This document shows positions 12,201 to 22,027 of a stretch of 64,000 bases of DNA, piece after piece (the stretch's first letter is position 1; each line of letters begins with the position of its first letter). The position numbers and the translations under genes are program-made. Source of the stretch: Hsuehochloa calcarea. Lineage: Eukaryota; Streptophyta; Magnoliopsida; Poales; Poaceae. The DNA is taken from positions 33,135,662 through 33,199,661 of the forward strand of contig CM070604.1 of assembly GCA_036346395.1 (NCBI GenBank), given 5' to 3'. The notes below the pieces were generated by a model. The model was not told the DNA's origin, ran no database searches, and saw nothing but the letters and a program-made list of their open reading frames with translations.

Positions 12201-14574
12201 TCTGATATTAACATCTATTTGCATGATGCATTTAATGTGTAACCAACAATGCAGGTGTTGAACCATTCGTGACCCTTTTTCACTGGGACTTCCCACAAGT
12301 ATTAGAACAGCAATACGGTGGCTTCTTAAGCCACCTAGTTGTGTAAGTAAACATGACCTATCAGTTCATATGACTTGTCGTACATGGACCCCCCAAACTC
12401 GCTACTCTGATCAATAATAAGAACCATGTTGAAATTAAAAGAATACAAAGAACTGGACCTTAACAAGTTGGGCAAACATTATCAGGGAAGATTTCCGTGA
12501 CTACGCCAACATCTGCTTTTGGGAGTTTGGTGACAGGGTAAAATACTGGATAACATTCAACGAGCCTTGGAGTTTCAGTATCGGTGGCTATGCCAGCGGT
12601 ATATTAGCACCTGGCAGATGCTCCTCTTGGGAAAAGTCAGGTTGTGGCATGGGAGACTCGGGAAGGGAACCTTATATTGTAGCTCATAATGAACTTCTGG
12701 CTCATGCAGCAGCAGTACAGACGTACAGAGAGAAATACCAGGTACGACTTAGTTTTCTTCATTGTGATTATTTTCAGTAACAATTAGTTTTCTTCATTGT
12801 GATTATTTTCAGTAACAAACACAGCTGAAGAACTATGATCAATAGAATAAAATGCATTCTAGCATGTCAACGGTATGTATAGTATTGCCACAAATCTTCT
12901 AGCTTATGGCCATCGAATATAATAACAAACTTGCATGCATGAGGTTTCTCAGAGAAGAACCAAGACATAAGAGATATTCAGCCTACACAATCTACTCCTA
13001 GAAACAAGAAATGACATCTTTCGCTGCTTAAAATGGACAATATCTATAGCACTGCCACAGATTTTCTAGTTAAAGATTGACAACAGAACTGGCACAAAAA
13101 AGGTATCTCAGAATAGAGACAAAACAATGGAGTAATGCAGGCATCTAGACATGGTATCTAAGGGATGTTTATATAGCTTTTACTACTAAAAACACCAGAC
13201 TATGATATACATTTAATCATTTCCATGTATTTTGCCAGTGTTGACACTTGACAATGATAACCATTAATCACACAGGTGGAGCAAAAAGGAAAAATAGGCA
13301 TTACTATAGTTAGCAATTGGATAATCCCCTACTCAAATTCCAAGGAAGACAAGGATGCTACCAAACGTGCATTGGACTTCATGTATGGATGGTGAGTTTT
13401 CATTAAATCCAATACGAGATAGACTTCAAGTTCATCCTTGAAGTTTCAAGCCATTACCGTTGGAAAAATTATTGTAAACTTTTTTAGACACAGCTCAGTA
13501 ACAAATTGAACAGGTTCATGGATCCGTTAACCAAGGGAGACTATCCACTCAGCATGAGGACACTGGTTGGTAATAGATTACCAAGATTCACAAAAGAGCA
13601 GGCAAAAGCTGTAAATGGATCATTCGACTTCATTGGCCTCAATTACTATACAGCAAGATATGCTCAGAATACTAAACACAATAATAGTAACAAAAGCTAC
13701 AATACTGACTCACAAACTAATCAGAGAGGTAATCATGTAAGCTATCTGATTTATGTTCTATATTTGAATAACTTGGGTGAACTAATAGTTTTCTCTACAT
13801 GCAACAACAGTGGAAAGAAATGGAACATATATTGGTCCAAAGGTATGACTTGCTCACAGTGAGATCATCTTGCTACATGTTTGATAGTTGAAAGCGGGTA
13901 GATAATTAAAGACCCATTTTATAGTTAATTTAGCATATAAAGAGATTCCAAAAGCATGCCAAAAATAACACTGATATATATTTGTATCCAGGCTGGTTCT
14001 TCTTGGCTCTACATCTATCCAAAAGGAATAGAAGAACTCTTGCTATACACCAAGAAGACATACAACAACCCTACTATCTACATCACAGAAAATGGTACAA
14101 CAGCCTAACTGCAAAGTATGACAATGTATTCCACTGCTTACCAAAGAAACACTCATAATGCAGGTGTTGATGAAATTAACAATGAAAATCTACCGCTTCA
14201 AGAAGTCGTAATTGACAATACCAGAATAGAATTCTACCGGCAACACCTGTTCTACGTTCAAAGAGCCCTCAGGTAAGTTTGATGCTTGATTGCTTGGAGA
14301 TGCGTAGATGAATTTACAACTAATATCACAATGCTTTAACCTGATTTATATCAAAACAATTTAAGTATCTGTACCAAAACAAAGAGTACTATCCTTACAT
14401 CTCAGGGAAGGAGTCGACATACGAGGATATTTTGCATGGTCGCTATTTGACAACTTCGAGTGGATGGATGGTTATACTGTTCGATTCGGTATTAACTACA
14501 TCGACTACAAGGATGGTCTGAAAAGATATCCAAAGCGATCCAGTCAATGGTTTCAGAATTTCCTTCATGAATAA
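6242..14574 (+). CDS. GH1 family beta-glucosidase (13 exons, 501 aa)
   Basis: Exons by splice motifs: 6242-6376, 6466-6535, 11565-11623, 11710-11785, 12072-12149, 12255-12342, 12486-12741, 13276-13391, 13514-13728, 13811-13842, 13992-14094, 14164-14272, 14406-14574. All phases join without a stop and give 501 residues, the usual length for plant GH1. A hydrophobic signal peptide covers about residues 1-20, so the enzyme is probably secreted, apoplastic or vacuolar. The acid/base motif TFNEP puts the catalytic Glu at residue 195; the nucleophile motif YITENG puts the second Glu at 408. A paired-Cys loop follows the acid/base strand. It should hydrolyse beta-glucosides such as cell-wall oligosaccharides or defence/hormone glucosides; the substrate cannot be read from sequence. 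Overall it most resembles the rice Os4BGlu group. Intron 2 is 5.0 kb because of a nested transposon insertion; the gene otherwise looks intact. Confidence 0.95.
7491..7842. mobile_element. hAT-type MITE inside the solo LTR
   Basis: The 352-bp element has imperfect terminal inverted repeats starting CAGGGATCAGAAAACCGG on the left and CAGAGATGGAAAATCCGG on the right, read inward. It is flanked by a perfect 8-bp duplication, GTTGTAAC, at 7483-7490 and 7843-7850. Eight-bp target duplications and CAG-type ends are hallmarks of hAT transposons. The interior holds about 80-bp repeats rich in CCCGG/CCGGT motifs (7600-7815). It has no coding capacity. The target duplication overlaps the first bases of the LTR, so this insertion came after the LTR. 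Confidence 0.85.
8170..8331 (+). repeat. 81-bp tandem duplication in the solo LTR
   Basis: Units 8170-8250 and 8251-8331 are almost identical. They are CT/GC-rich and lie about 100 bases upstream of the LTR TATA box, so the duplication may have doubled an enhancer-like part of the LTR promoter. Confidence 0.9.
12749..12818 (+). repeat. 35-bp perfect tandem duplication in a beta-glucosidase intron
   Basis: Bases 12749-12783 and 12784-12818 are identical copies just after the exon 7 donor (12742). Each copy carries a T-rich tract ending in TTTTCAG, so the duplication also duplicates a potential decoy acceptor. Confidence 0.9.
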
Positions 14575-15352
14575 AAATTTGTACTGTATAAGTCTACAAT
14601 TTTTTATGGAGTAATGATATCAGTGTAATGTATAGATTCTGTTGTGCTTGTTAGCCAACAACATTCAACAGTCTGAGTGGTTCTCTTGTAGCCAAGATGA
14701 CATAGATAACTGGATTGTAATTTCCCTGAACATGCTAGTGTTTCTAAAGTAATACTGAAGTAACACATAGCAGATGAATCCATTATGGTACGCCTTGCTG
14801 GCTCGCCAGTTTAAGAACATATTTTTTTGAATGACAAAACATCCTTTTGCCATCCTAAGCATACATTAGATGTTCCACTCACTTCAGATACATAGCAGTG
14901 CAACAAATAGCAAGTTAGCAACAAGCCAACAATTCAAACAATTGAAATCAAGGTTCTAAAAATCAACCAGTTAGGCCTTATTATTGGTCAGTTAGGCCAT
15001 ATAATCGATTAAAGGTGGGTGACTGGTCGAATACCACTAGAAACTTGATTGAAATCATTAACAAATTGAACTTTTAGAGACCATATTACTTTCTTCCCCA
15101 GTCATGTGCACTCTACACTGCATTCATTTTGTGTTTTGAGTGGCCTATAATGTAGACTGTAGAACATATTCATAACACATAAGAGTGAGTCTGATAATCC
15201 AAATGTAATTAAAGTCATACATTCATATTTTCAGAAAATTTGAGGCAACAAAAATAACACAAGAGCAATAAATCGTAAGTTGGAAAAGTATATACCATAA
15301 GATAATCAGCCTGCTTTAGATCTCATTTTATTTTGGTTCACGAAGGGTACAG
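14575..15352. other. Convergent intergenic region (3' ends of two genes)
   Basis: This 778-base AT-rich stretch separates the stop codon of the beta-glucosidase gene (+) from that of the C53 gene (-). It must hold both 3' UTRs and polyadenylation regions. I see no other gene; short ORFs are chance frames. Confidence 0.6.
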
Positions 15353-18300
15353 TCATCCAGCTAATTGACTAACGCTCGAATTCAGTAAAGTATTGATCTC
15401 TCCAATTATATGCACTGGCCTGCCATCAAAAATAGATGATAGTATTGCCTCACAGAGCTTCTTTAGTTCCTTTGTTTTTGTAATTGCTGCCTCCTGTAAC
15501 ATTATAAAATTAAATCATCAACATACACTCCTTGGCTACAGAAAGCACAAGGAGATCACAAAAAAATTCTCCAGGGTATATAAGGTAAGTATTAGCGTTT
15601 TGGTTCATTAGTACATGATGAACCAAAAACTAATGTTTTAGTAAATGGAGAGTAGTAACAAGAATGCTGTTCACAAAACCAGGGAAATTTTATTTGAATT
15701 TAGATGACATCTTTTAGGATGGATCAAAGATCATAAGCCACTTTACTGCTGCTTTCTTCTCCAAATGGACCATAGTTCAATGGGAAGAAAAATATAAATC
15801 TAATCAACCACTGTGATGGAGAAACTATCACTTACTTGCTTCGGCCAGGATGATGATAGTGCATTTTGCAGCTCCATGCGCTTAACTGACAGATCACCTA
15901 AGCCTTCTCGTAGTTTCACCTCATGATGCTTCTTATCTTCTAAGGTTAACACCAATCTTTCTAAAAACCTTGGAAGAAGAAAGGAAGAAATATTCAGTTA
16001 AAGAAATGTAAAAACATGCATTTATGGCAGAAAAAACAGCTGTACTATGTAAGTATTCGAGCAAATGCTATGAGGAATAATAAGTGCACCACTGTGGCAG
16101 TAATGAAAGACATAAGCAAGAGCATGAAGTTTCAGAATATATCTTCTTACCTTTTAGAGTTGAGGATCATTATAAGGTCAAGAGTTTTCTGGTTAGTGAG
16201 CAAAGAGATTGCTGAGGAGACCTCTACAAGCATATTCTCCAAACTATCAGGAGCATACTGTTGGAGAACAAAAGGTGATACAGCTTGCACTTGATGCTGT
16301 AGGGATGATGTATCAGCATTCCTCATCTCCCCCAAGCGCTGGATCAAAAATGCTTTTACCTGTTTCGAGTGTCAGAAATTAATGAGCTACAGTTTTACTA
16401 AAAGAAAGAGGACATGTTGGCAAAGCAGCCAGATACAATAACAACACTAGTCATCTTGAATACTAAAAGAGAGAATTTCGATACAACCTTAAGACATTAG
16501 TATTGATAATTTATGTAATTATGCAGCATGCCTCTGAAGTACATCTATATTTACAACTTTAAGGACTAGAAGGTGGCATAAAAAAATTGTCAAAACATAC
16601 CTCAAGTAAATCATCCAGAATATTATTTCTGTATTCCTTCTCCAGCAACTGGCTTCTTTCTTCAGCTACACTTTCAGATTGTCCTGATGTAGTTGGAGCA
16701 TTCTGAACAATAGCATTTTCATGTGCATTTTCTTCAGGATTATCAGTAGTGATGTCCCAGCAAATCCCAGGCTCGGATGTATTACTTGTAGGACCTTCTT
16801 CGTTCACAGATAGGTAGTCTGAAACTCCCACATTATAATTCTCAGAATCTGCTAGCTCTATATTGGCATCAATAATTTCATATGATCCAAAACCATCCCC
16901 GGATTCTTCCACAGGTTGTTCCACAGCATCAATGTCCCAATCAATTCCATTATCACCCACAGAAATGTCCCAATCAATATCATCTGCAGGAATATTCGGA
17001 TCAATGTGTTCTCCAGTCATAACAGACCCACGAGCTTTTGATGTCTCTCCAAAGGAATTTTCCACCTCGGTACATACTGAGACATGGCGGGAAGGAGGAT
17101 TAGCCTGCAACTGTTTCAGATTGTGTAGCACAGGCTCACAGTTTTCCTAAATTCAGAAGAACAAAGCAGTTAAAATTCAGACCAAGTTCCTTGCAGCAAT
17201 TTCTATATTCAACATCCACGTAGTATTAATTATACCTTATCCTCAGTATGGCAGTCCCTTACAAAAGTTGTGTAGTACTCAATAGCCTTCGAGACATCAT
17301 CACTGTTCAGGACTTCCAAGATTTTGCTAAATGTTGATGGAAGTGTTTTTGCAGACTCTATCAGTTCATGCCGCACATTTATTCCCTGCAAATGATGAGT
17401 GAAAAGCAAGTGGATCGTCGGTATAACACAGTAAGCAACATATTCAACATTCAACAACATACAGCCCAAACAGTGCCTCTCAGACAGAGAAGCTAACCTG
17501 CAAACCAAGCTCCTGGCAAGCTTCTGCATATCTACTTGCTGACAGAGCTGCAAGCCGCTTAATGTCGACCTCCCTGCGGTCCAGTTCAGCAAGCTGCTGC
17601 TGAGTCTTCTGCATCTGCTTCCTCTGATACGGACTTGAGCCAGCCAAGGAAGCAAGTAAAATTAGCCATGGCCAAGCTAGATCAAGCACAGATTTAATTA
17701 CTGGTCAAACCCAAGATGAAGGAAGAGATTTCCGTACATGTCGTAGTTCACGTTCTGGACCATGATCTGCGCTGCCTCTCCCAGGAAAACATGGTCCTTC
17801 TCATAAGCTTTAACGATGGACTCCCATTCACCCTAGACATAGCATTTGCATCAAAGTGTGTCAATTCCTACGCTCGCCGGTGTATTTGTCTCAGAGAAAA
17901 ATCAGCAAGCCTTACCGCTGATCCCGTCAGGCGGCCAAATATATTCCTATTCTCCGTGTTGGATTCCAGGAGTATGTTGTATATCTTCTTCGCTTCAAGA
18001 TACCCAATTTCTACGCCCATGAGAAGAGAAGACAAGCAAAGAATTACATTTCACATACACACAAACTACCGAATTCTGCAAGTAAGCATGTTAAAAGGAG
18101 GGATTGGACGAGGGTTTCAGAGTGCTGATTTCGCCAAATTCACACCGATGCTGCGCACCCGGGAGCTAAGCCTGAGAGGGAGGAGTTACCGTCAGGTTCT
18201 AGGGTAAGGGGGGAGGGGTGGAGGTCCCTTGGGAGGGAGGCGAAGGCAACGGCGACGCGGGCGCGGATGCCAGCGAGGCGCTTCCTCCAGTCCTGGGGCA

Positions 18301-18385
18301 CCCGCTTGCGGTCGACCAGCCACTCCTGGAGGCGGCCGAAGGAGATATCGATGGGCAGGTTGCGGATATCCGACTGGTCGCGCAT
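15353..18385 (-). CDS. C53 / CDK5RAP3-like ER-phagy and UFMylation adaptor (9 exons, 566 aa)
   Basis: Exons on the - strand: 18385-18190, 18010-17916, 17832-17738, 17633-17498, 17385-17236, 17146-16601, 16359-16151, 15968-15836, 15493-15353. The joined frame is 1701 bases with no internal stop. The N terminus matches the CDK5RAP3/LZAP family (IRNLPIDI, then DRKR and DWRKR). Helical, Gln/Leu/Lys-rich segments flank an acidic disordered middle region encoded by exon 6. That region carries shuffled ATG8-interacting motifs: IDWDI at about residues 281 and 292 and a divergent ICWDI at about 352. In plants and animals C53 binds ATG8 and UFM1 through such motifs and works with the UFL1-DDRGK1 ligase at the ER during ribosome stalling and ER-phagy (established for the family). 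No signal peptide is seen, as expected for a cytosolic adaptor. The start is the only ATG that gives the conserved N terminus. Confidence 0.95.
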
Positions 18386-18639
18386 GGCGGCCGGACAGGG
18401 GGACGGGGGATCACCGCGGCGGAGAGGGGAGGAGGCGAGCGCCGGAGGACGGAGCCGATCAGGAAGACGAGGCGAGAACGATGGATGGACTCTGGTGGAC
18501 TGACTTGGAGGGTGTGTGCAGAGCTATTAGGCCAGATTTGAGTAGGCACCACGCGTGCCCGAGTAGAGTCTTTAGGCCGTGACAATCTCTCGGTCTAGCC
18601 CAAAGTCCATGATGTCCAGGTAGATGTTAGACCCAAATA

Positions 18640-18815
18640 ATAACATTATACTGTGTCCCTTTAAACTTGTGTCGTTTAGCTCCCTGAATTTTTATTTTAC
18701 TTTCTTAGCTATTTAAATTTGTAAGGTTATATCACTTAGCTCGCTGATCTTGTATTTTACTTTCTCAACCCACTAAACTTGTGAGGTTGTGCTACTTAGG
18801 TCCTAAACTTGCATT
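18640..18815. repeat. Three degenerate about 65-bp tandem repeats upstream of C53
   Basis: The phrase 'stretch of TTTAAACTTGT, a TAGCTC-like box, then TTTTACTTTCT' recurs three times with drift. It lies 250-430 bases upstream of the C53 start codon, so it may be in the gene's promoter region. It is likely a decayed transposon end. Confidence 0.6.
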
Positions 18816-18907
18816 GAAGTGAAGTTTGACAAATGCAATGTCGGCGACTTCGTTTCCCTCCGAGTTCGGTGGATTCATTGCTGCCCCGTTCTGGCTATGT
18901 TTATCGC

Positions 18908-19325
18908 CCCCGTCACCTCATACCGACAAAAACAGATTCTTCGTGTCTGGGAAAGCACCGTATCCGTGTCTTTGCCGGAGCTCCACTGTCGCAGCTTGCT
19001 GCCATCCTCGCCCTTGCCTCCCCTGAGTCGGCCGTGAGAGAGAGAGAGAAGTACATTCCCAGTGCCAAAGTAGGAGCACAGTACTTCTCTCTCTCATGGT
19101 GATTCGCCAGCTCAGCCTTTTTTGTTAGCAAACGGCCAAATGGACTTCGTGCATGGTGAGTAGTTTCTGCTCTGGCACTAAGAATGTACTTCTCTCTCTC
19201 TCTCAGCCGACTCAGAGGAGGCAAGGACGAGGGTGGCAGCAAGCTGCGACGATGGAGCTCCAACGAAGATGCAAGCATGGTGCATTCCTATGCTCGAATA
19301 ATCCATTTTTGTCAACGTGAGGTGA
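18908..19325. repeat. Long fold-back (inverted repeat) element
   Basis: Two arms of about 170 bases read as imperfect reverse complements. The inner part of the left arm (from GGAGCTCC at 18978 to about 19066) pairs with about 19172-19261, also ending in GGAGCTCC. Outer parts pair too: GTCACCTCATACCGAC near 18914 with its counterpart near 19310-19325. The loop is about 100 bases. Single-stranded or transcribed, it would fold into a long hairpin. It is probably a fold-back transposon or an inverted duplication of a gene fragment. GA/CT runs (GAGAGAGA) occur in both arms. Confidence 0.75.
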
Positions 19326-19439
19326 TGTAACAGTTCATTTTTGGATTGTAATTAGTATTTGTTTTTGTCAGTTGATTTCAAAACTTATGTTAACTTAAGT
19401 TGTATTTTCAAAATCTCAAGCTTCTACGTGAAATTCAAA

Positions 19440-20130
19440 ACCCCTCTCTTTAGGCTCAGCCCACTTTCTCTCCCCCTTGGGTCGTTCCGTCTTTCTTCCT
19501 AAGCTTAGCCCACTCCTTCTTGGCATTTTCCCTGGCCCATCCCCCCTTTCTCCTTCGGCCCAGCCAGGCCAAGCCCCCTACCCCCCTTTTGTTTTTCTTC
19601 TCTCTCTGGTCGTACTAGCCCCGAGCACGCCTCGTGCGCCCACCTGCCCGCCTGCGCCCGGCGCCCTGCCGCCGCACCTGCTCCCCTTCACCCATCATTG
19701 ACTCTGGCGCCCTCCTTCGCCCCATCCCATCGCCAGTGCTGCTCCCACCTACCCATGGACTCCAGCGCCCTCTCCCTCTCCCGGTCTTGTCGATTTGCAC
19801 CGCGCAGGAGTGCCTCGCCCTCGACTACACCACCTGACGCGTCGCCTTGTCGCCTCCACCTCCTGCTTCAGCCCACCTGAGTCATCGCTCCTATCACCTC
19901 CCCGCGCCACGCACACCTACACCGGCTGCGCTCGCACCTACCCTGTCCTCGTCGCTAGAGCTCCCATGATCGTCTCGAGAACCCGCACGCCTCCGAGTCT
20001 CCCAACGGCTCTCCCCTTCTCTACTCCGGGCTATAAAGAGCCCAAGTAGCCCCCCTTCATCTCCTTCCCCCACCCCACTCCCCCTCTCTCGCTCGTGTTG
20101 ATGTGGTTTGTCCGAAGCCCTGAGTCCGAG
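19440..20130 (+). mobile_element. Truncated gypsy-type LTR remnant
   Basis: Very CT-rich, Pro-frame DNA with a TATA-like box (GGCTATAAAGAGC at about 20031-20043) followed by CCCTCT-rich leader sequence. This composition and order match the central portions of the three other gypsy LTRs in the window. Both LTR ends are missing. It runs directly into the copia fragment at about 20150. The call rests on resemblance of composition only. Confidence 0.4.
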
Positions 20131-20149
20131 TTCTTCATAAACACTAGCT

Positions 20150-20510
20150 AATGAAGTTTTTCGGCAACTGCAAGTTGAATTTGCTATTAAAGATCTTGGT
20201 GACATTCACTATTTTCTAGGAATTGAAGTTAATAAAGATTCTGATGGTATTGTCTTAACACATAAGATATATACTCTTTATTTGCTCAGGAAAGCCAATA
20301 TGGAGAGGTGCAAACCTGTGGATACACCTATGACATCAGAAAAGTTAACAAGGACAGAAGGAGATATACTGACTATTGCAGAAGCAACTAACTATCGAAG
20401 CATTGTTGGTGCATTGCAGTATTTGACTCTTACTCATCCTGATATATCCTTCTCTGTTAACAAGGTGTGTCAGTTCCTAAATATACCCACAACTCAGCAC
20501 TTCCAGATCG
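20150..20510 (+). pseudogene. Ty1/copia reverse transcriptase C-terminal fragment
   Basis: The + frame encodes the KDLG-IHYFLGIEV region of copia reverse transcriptase and continues through the PVDTPM, YRSIVGALQYL and HPDI motifs that link RT to RNase H. About 120 codons remain. It begins abruptly after LTR-like DNA and ends abruptly near 20510, where gypsy sequence takes over. There are no catalytic motifs, LTRs or primer site, so it is a dead fragment. Confidence 0.85.
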
Positions 20511-20538
20511 AGTGCGGAAAGAACAACAACATGACTAG

Positions 20539-21940
20539 ATGTTCCAGCAAGTGAGGAAGCGTTTTGTTGAGGGGAAGCAAGGCCACTTTAGTGTAGATAA
20601 GTCTGGTGCATTGCGTTTTAAAGGTCGCCTCTGTGTACCACAGGAGGCTCAGGTTAAAGATGAGATTCTAAGAGAAGCACATCGTACTCCGTATACCGTA
20701 CATCCTGGTGAGACCAAGATGTACAAGGACTTGAAGAAGAGTTTCTGGTAGAAAAGGATGAAGGTTGATATCGCTCAATATGTAGCATCTTGTGGAGTTT
20801 GCCAGCGGGTCAAGGCTGAGCATAAGCGACCAGCAGGTTTGCTGCAACCTTTGGAGGTTCCAGTATGGCCGTTGGATGACATATCCATGGATTTCGTAGT
20901 TGCTTTACCTCGCACGCAGCAAGGAAAGGATGCTATTTGGGTCATAGTGGACCGGTTCAGCAAGTCTGCACATTTCATTCCTATTCGTACAACAAATTCA
21001 GCAAGTGATTTGACACCTCTCTATGTGCAAGAAATAGTGTGGTTGCATGGGGTTCCTAAAACCATTGTTTCTGATCGAGATGCTAAATTTGTCTCGAAGT
21101 TCTGGGAGAGTTTGCAAAGTACCTTGGGCACACAACTTCGTCTTAGTACCGCTTTTCACCCCCAAACATATGGTCAGTTTGAACGCACCATACAGACACT
21201 AGAGAATATGCTCAGATGTTATGTTATGTCTTGGAAGGGAGGCTGGGAAGATCACTTGGCATTGGCAGAGTTCGCCTATAACAACAGCTATCACGCTAGT
21301 ATTCGAGCTGCTCCGTTTGAGGTTCTTTATGGGCAGAAGTGCAGATCCCTGTTGTGTTGGGATGCAGTTGAGGAGCGATTAGTTTTGGGTCCCGATTGGG
21401 TTCAGCAGACTGTAGCCAGAGTAGCAGAGATTAGAAAGAATCTGTTGCCTGCCCAGAGCCGACATAAGAGCTATGCAGATGTCAGAAGGCGAGATTTGGA
21501 ATTCGAAGTGGGGGACGAGGTTCTGTTGAGAGTATCGCCTACCAAAGGCGTAGTGCGGTTTGGTACCAAAGGAAAGCTTAGCCCGAGGTACGTTGGACCA
21601 TTTCCCATCGTGGCACGAATTGGGAGATTGGCTTACCGCTTGGATCTTCCTGAGTCCATGCGCGGAGTTCATAATGTATTTCATGTTTCGATGTTGAAAA
21701 AATTCCTGAGAGATCCAGAACATGCTATACCATTGGAGCCGATGCGCATTGAGCAGGATCTTACCTTCGAGTCCCGGCCAGTAAAAATAATAGAGAAGGC
21801 AGAGCGGGTGCTGAGGAACAAGACTTTAAAGTACATCAAGATTTTTTGGTCTCACCAAACTGAGAGAGAGGCCACTTGAGAGCTAGAGTCCCGCATGCGA
21901 GAGCAGTATCCAGATCTATTTGCTTCTGGTGCGTGTTAAC
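20539..21940 (+). pseudogene. Tekay-like gypsy integrase plus chromodomain-like tail, broken
   Basis: The frame opens with the RNase H-integrase linker, passes a zinc-binding region (HR, HP, C-GVCQ), then the integrase core with acidic residues in ISMDFV, VSDRDAKF and the ERTIQTLE helix. It continues through the GPF/Y-like module (LSPRYVGPF) and a chromodomain-like C terminus, the layout of Tekay/Del chromoviruses. Two Trp codons have become stops: TAG at 20749-20751, where the related 43.8-kb element keeps two Trp, and TGA at 21877-21879, where the 60.2-kb copy keeps TGG. Everything upstream (gag, protease, RT) is missing. The stop codons make it non-functional. Confidence 0.92.
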
Positions 21941-22011
21941 TCGTTAATTTCAATTATGTGGTATTCTGTTCTCGTATTCGTTTCGATGGTTTGAATTCGG
22001 GGTTGAATTCT

Positions 22012-22027
22012 GTTGAGGGGGGTAGAA
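22012..22027 (+). other. Polypurine tract of the truncated gypsy element
   Basis: A GGGGGG-containing purine tract lies immediately before TGTAATATTCC, the start of the 3' LTR. The 43.8-kb element has nearly the same junction on the other strand. Confidence 0.85.

Noticed and set aside
18199..18585. Overlapping open frames opposite the C53 first exon
   Set aside because: They are shadows of the GC-rich C53 exon 1 and its promoter; the conserved family N terminus is in the frame starting at 18385.
20282..20554. Frame starting at ATG 20300 as a host gene
   Set aside because: The residues are the copia RT-RNase H linker and continue upstream in frame; it is a transposon fragment.
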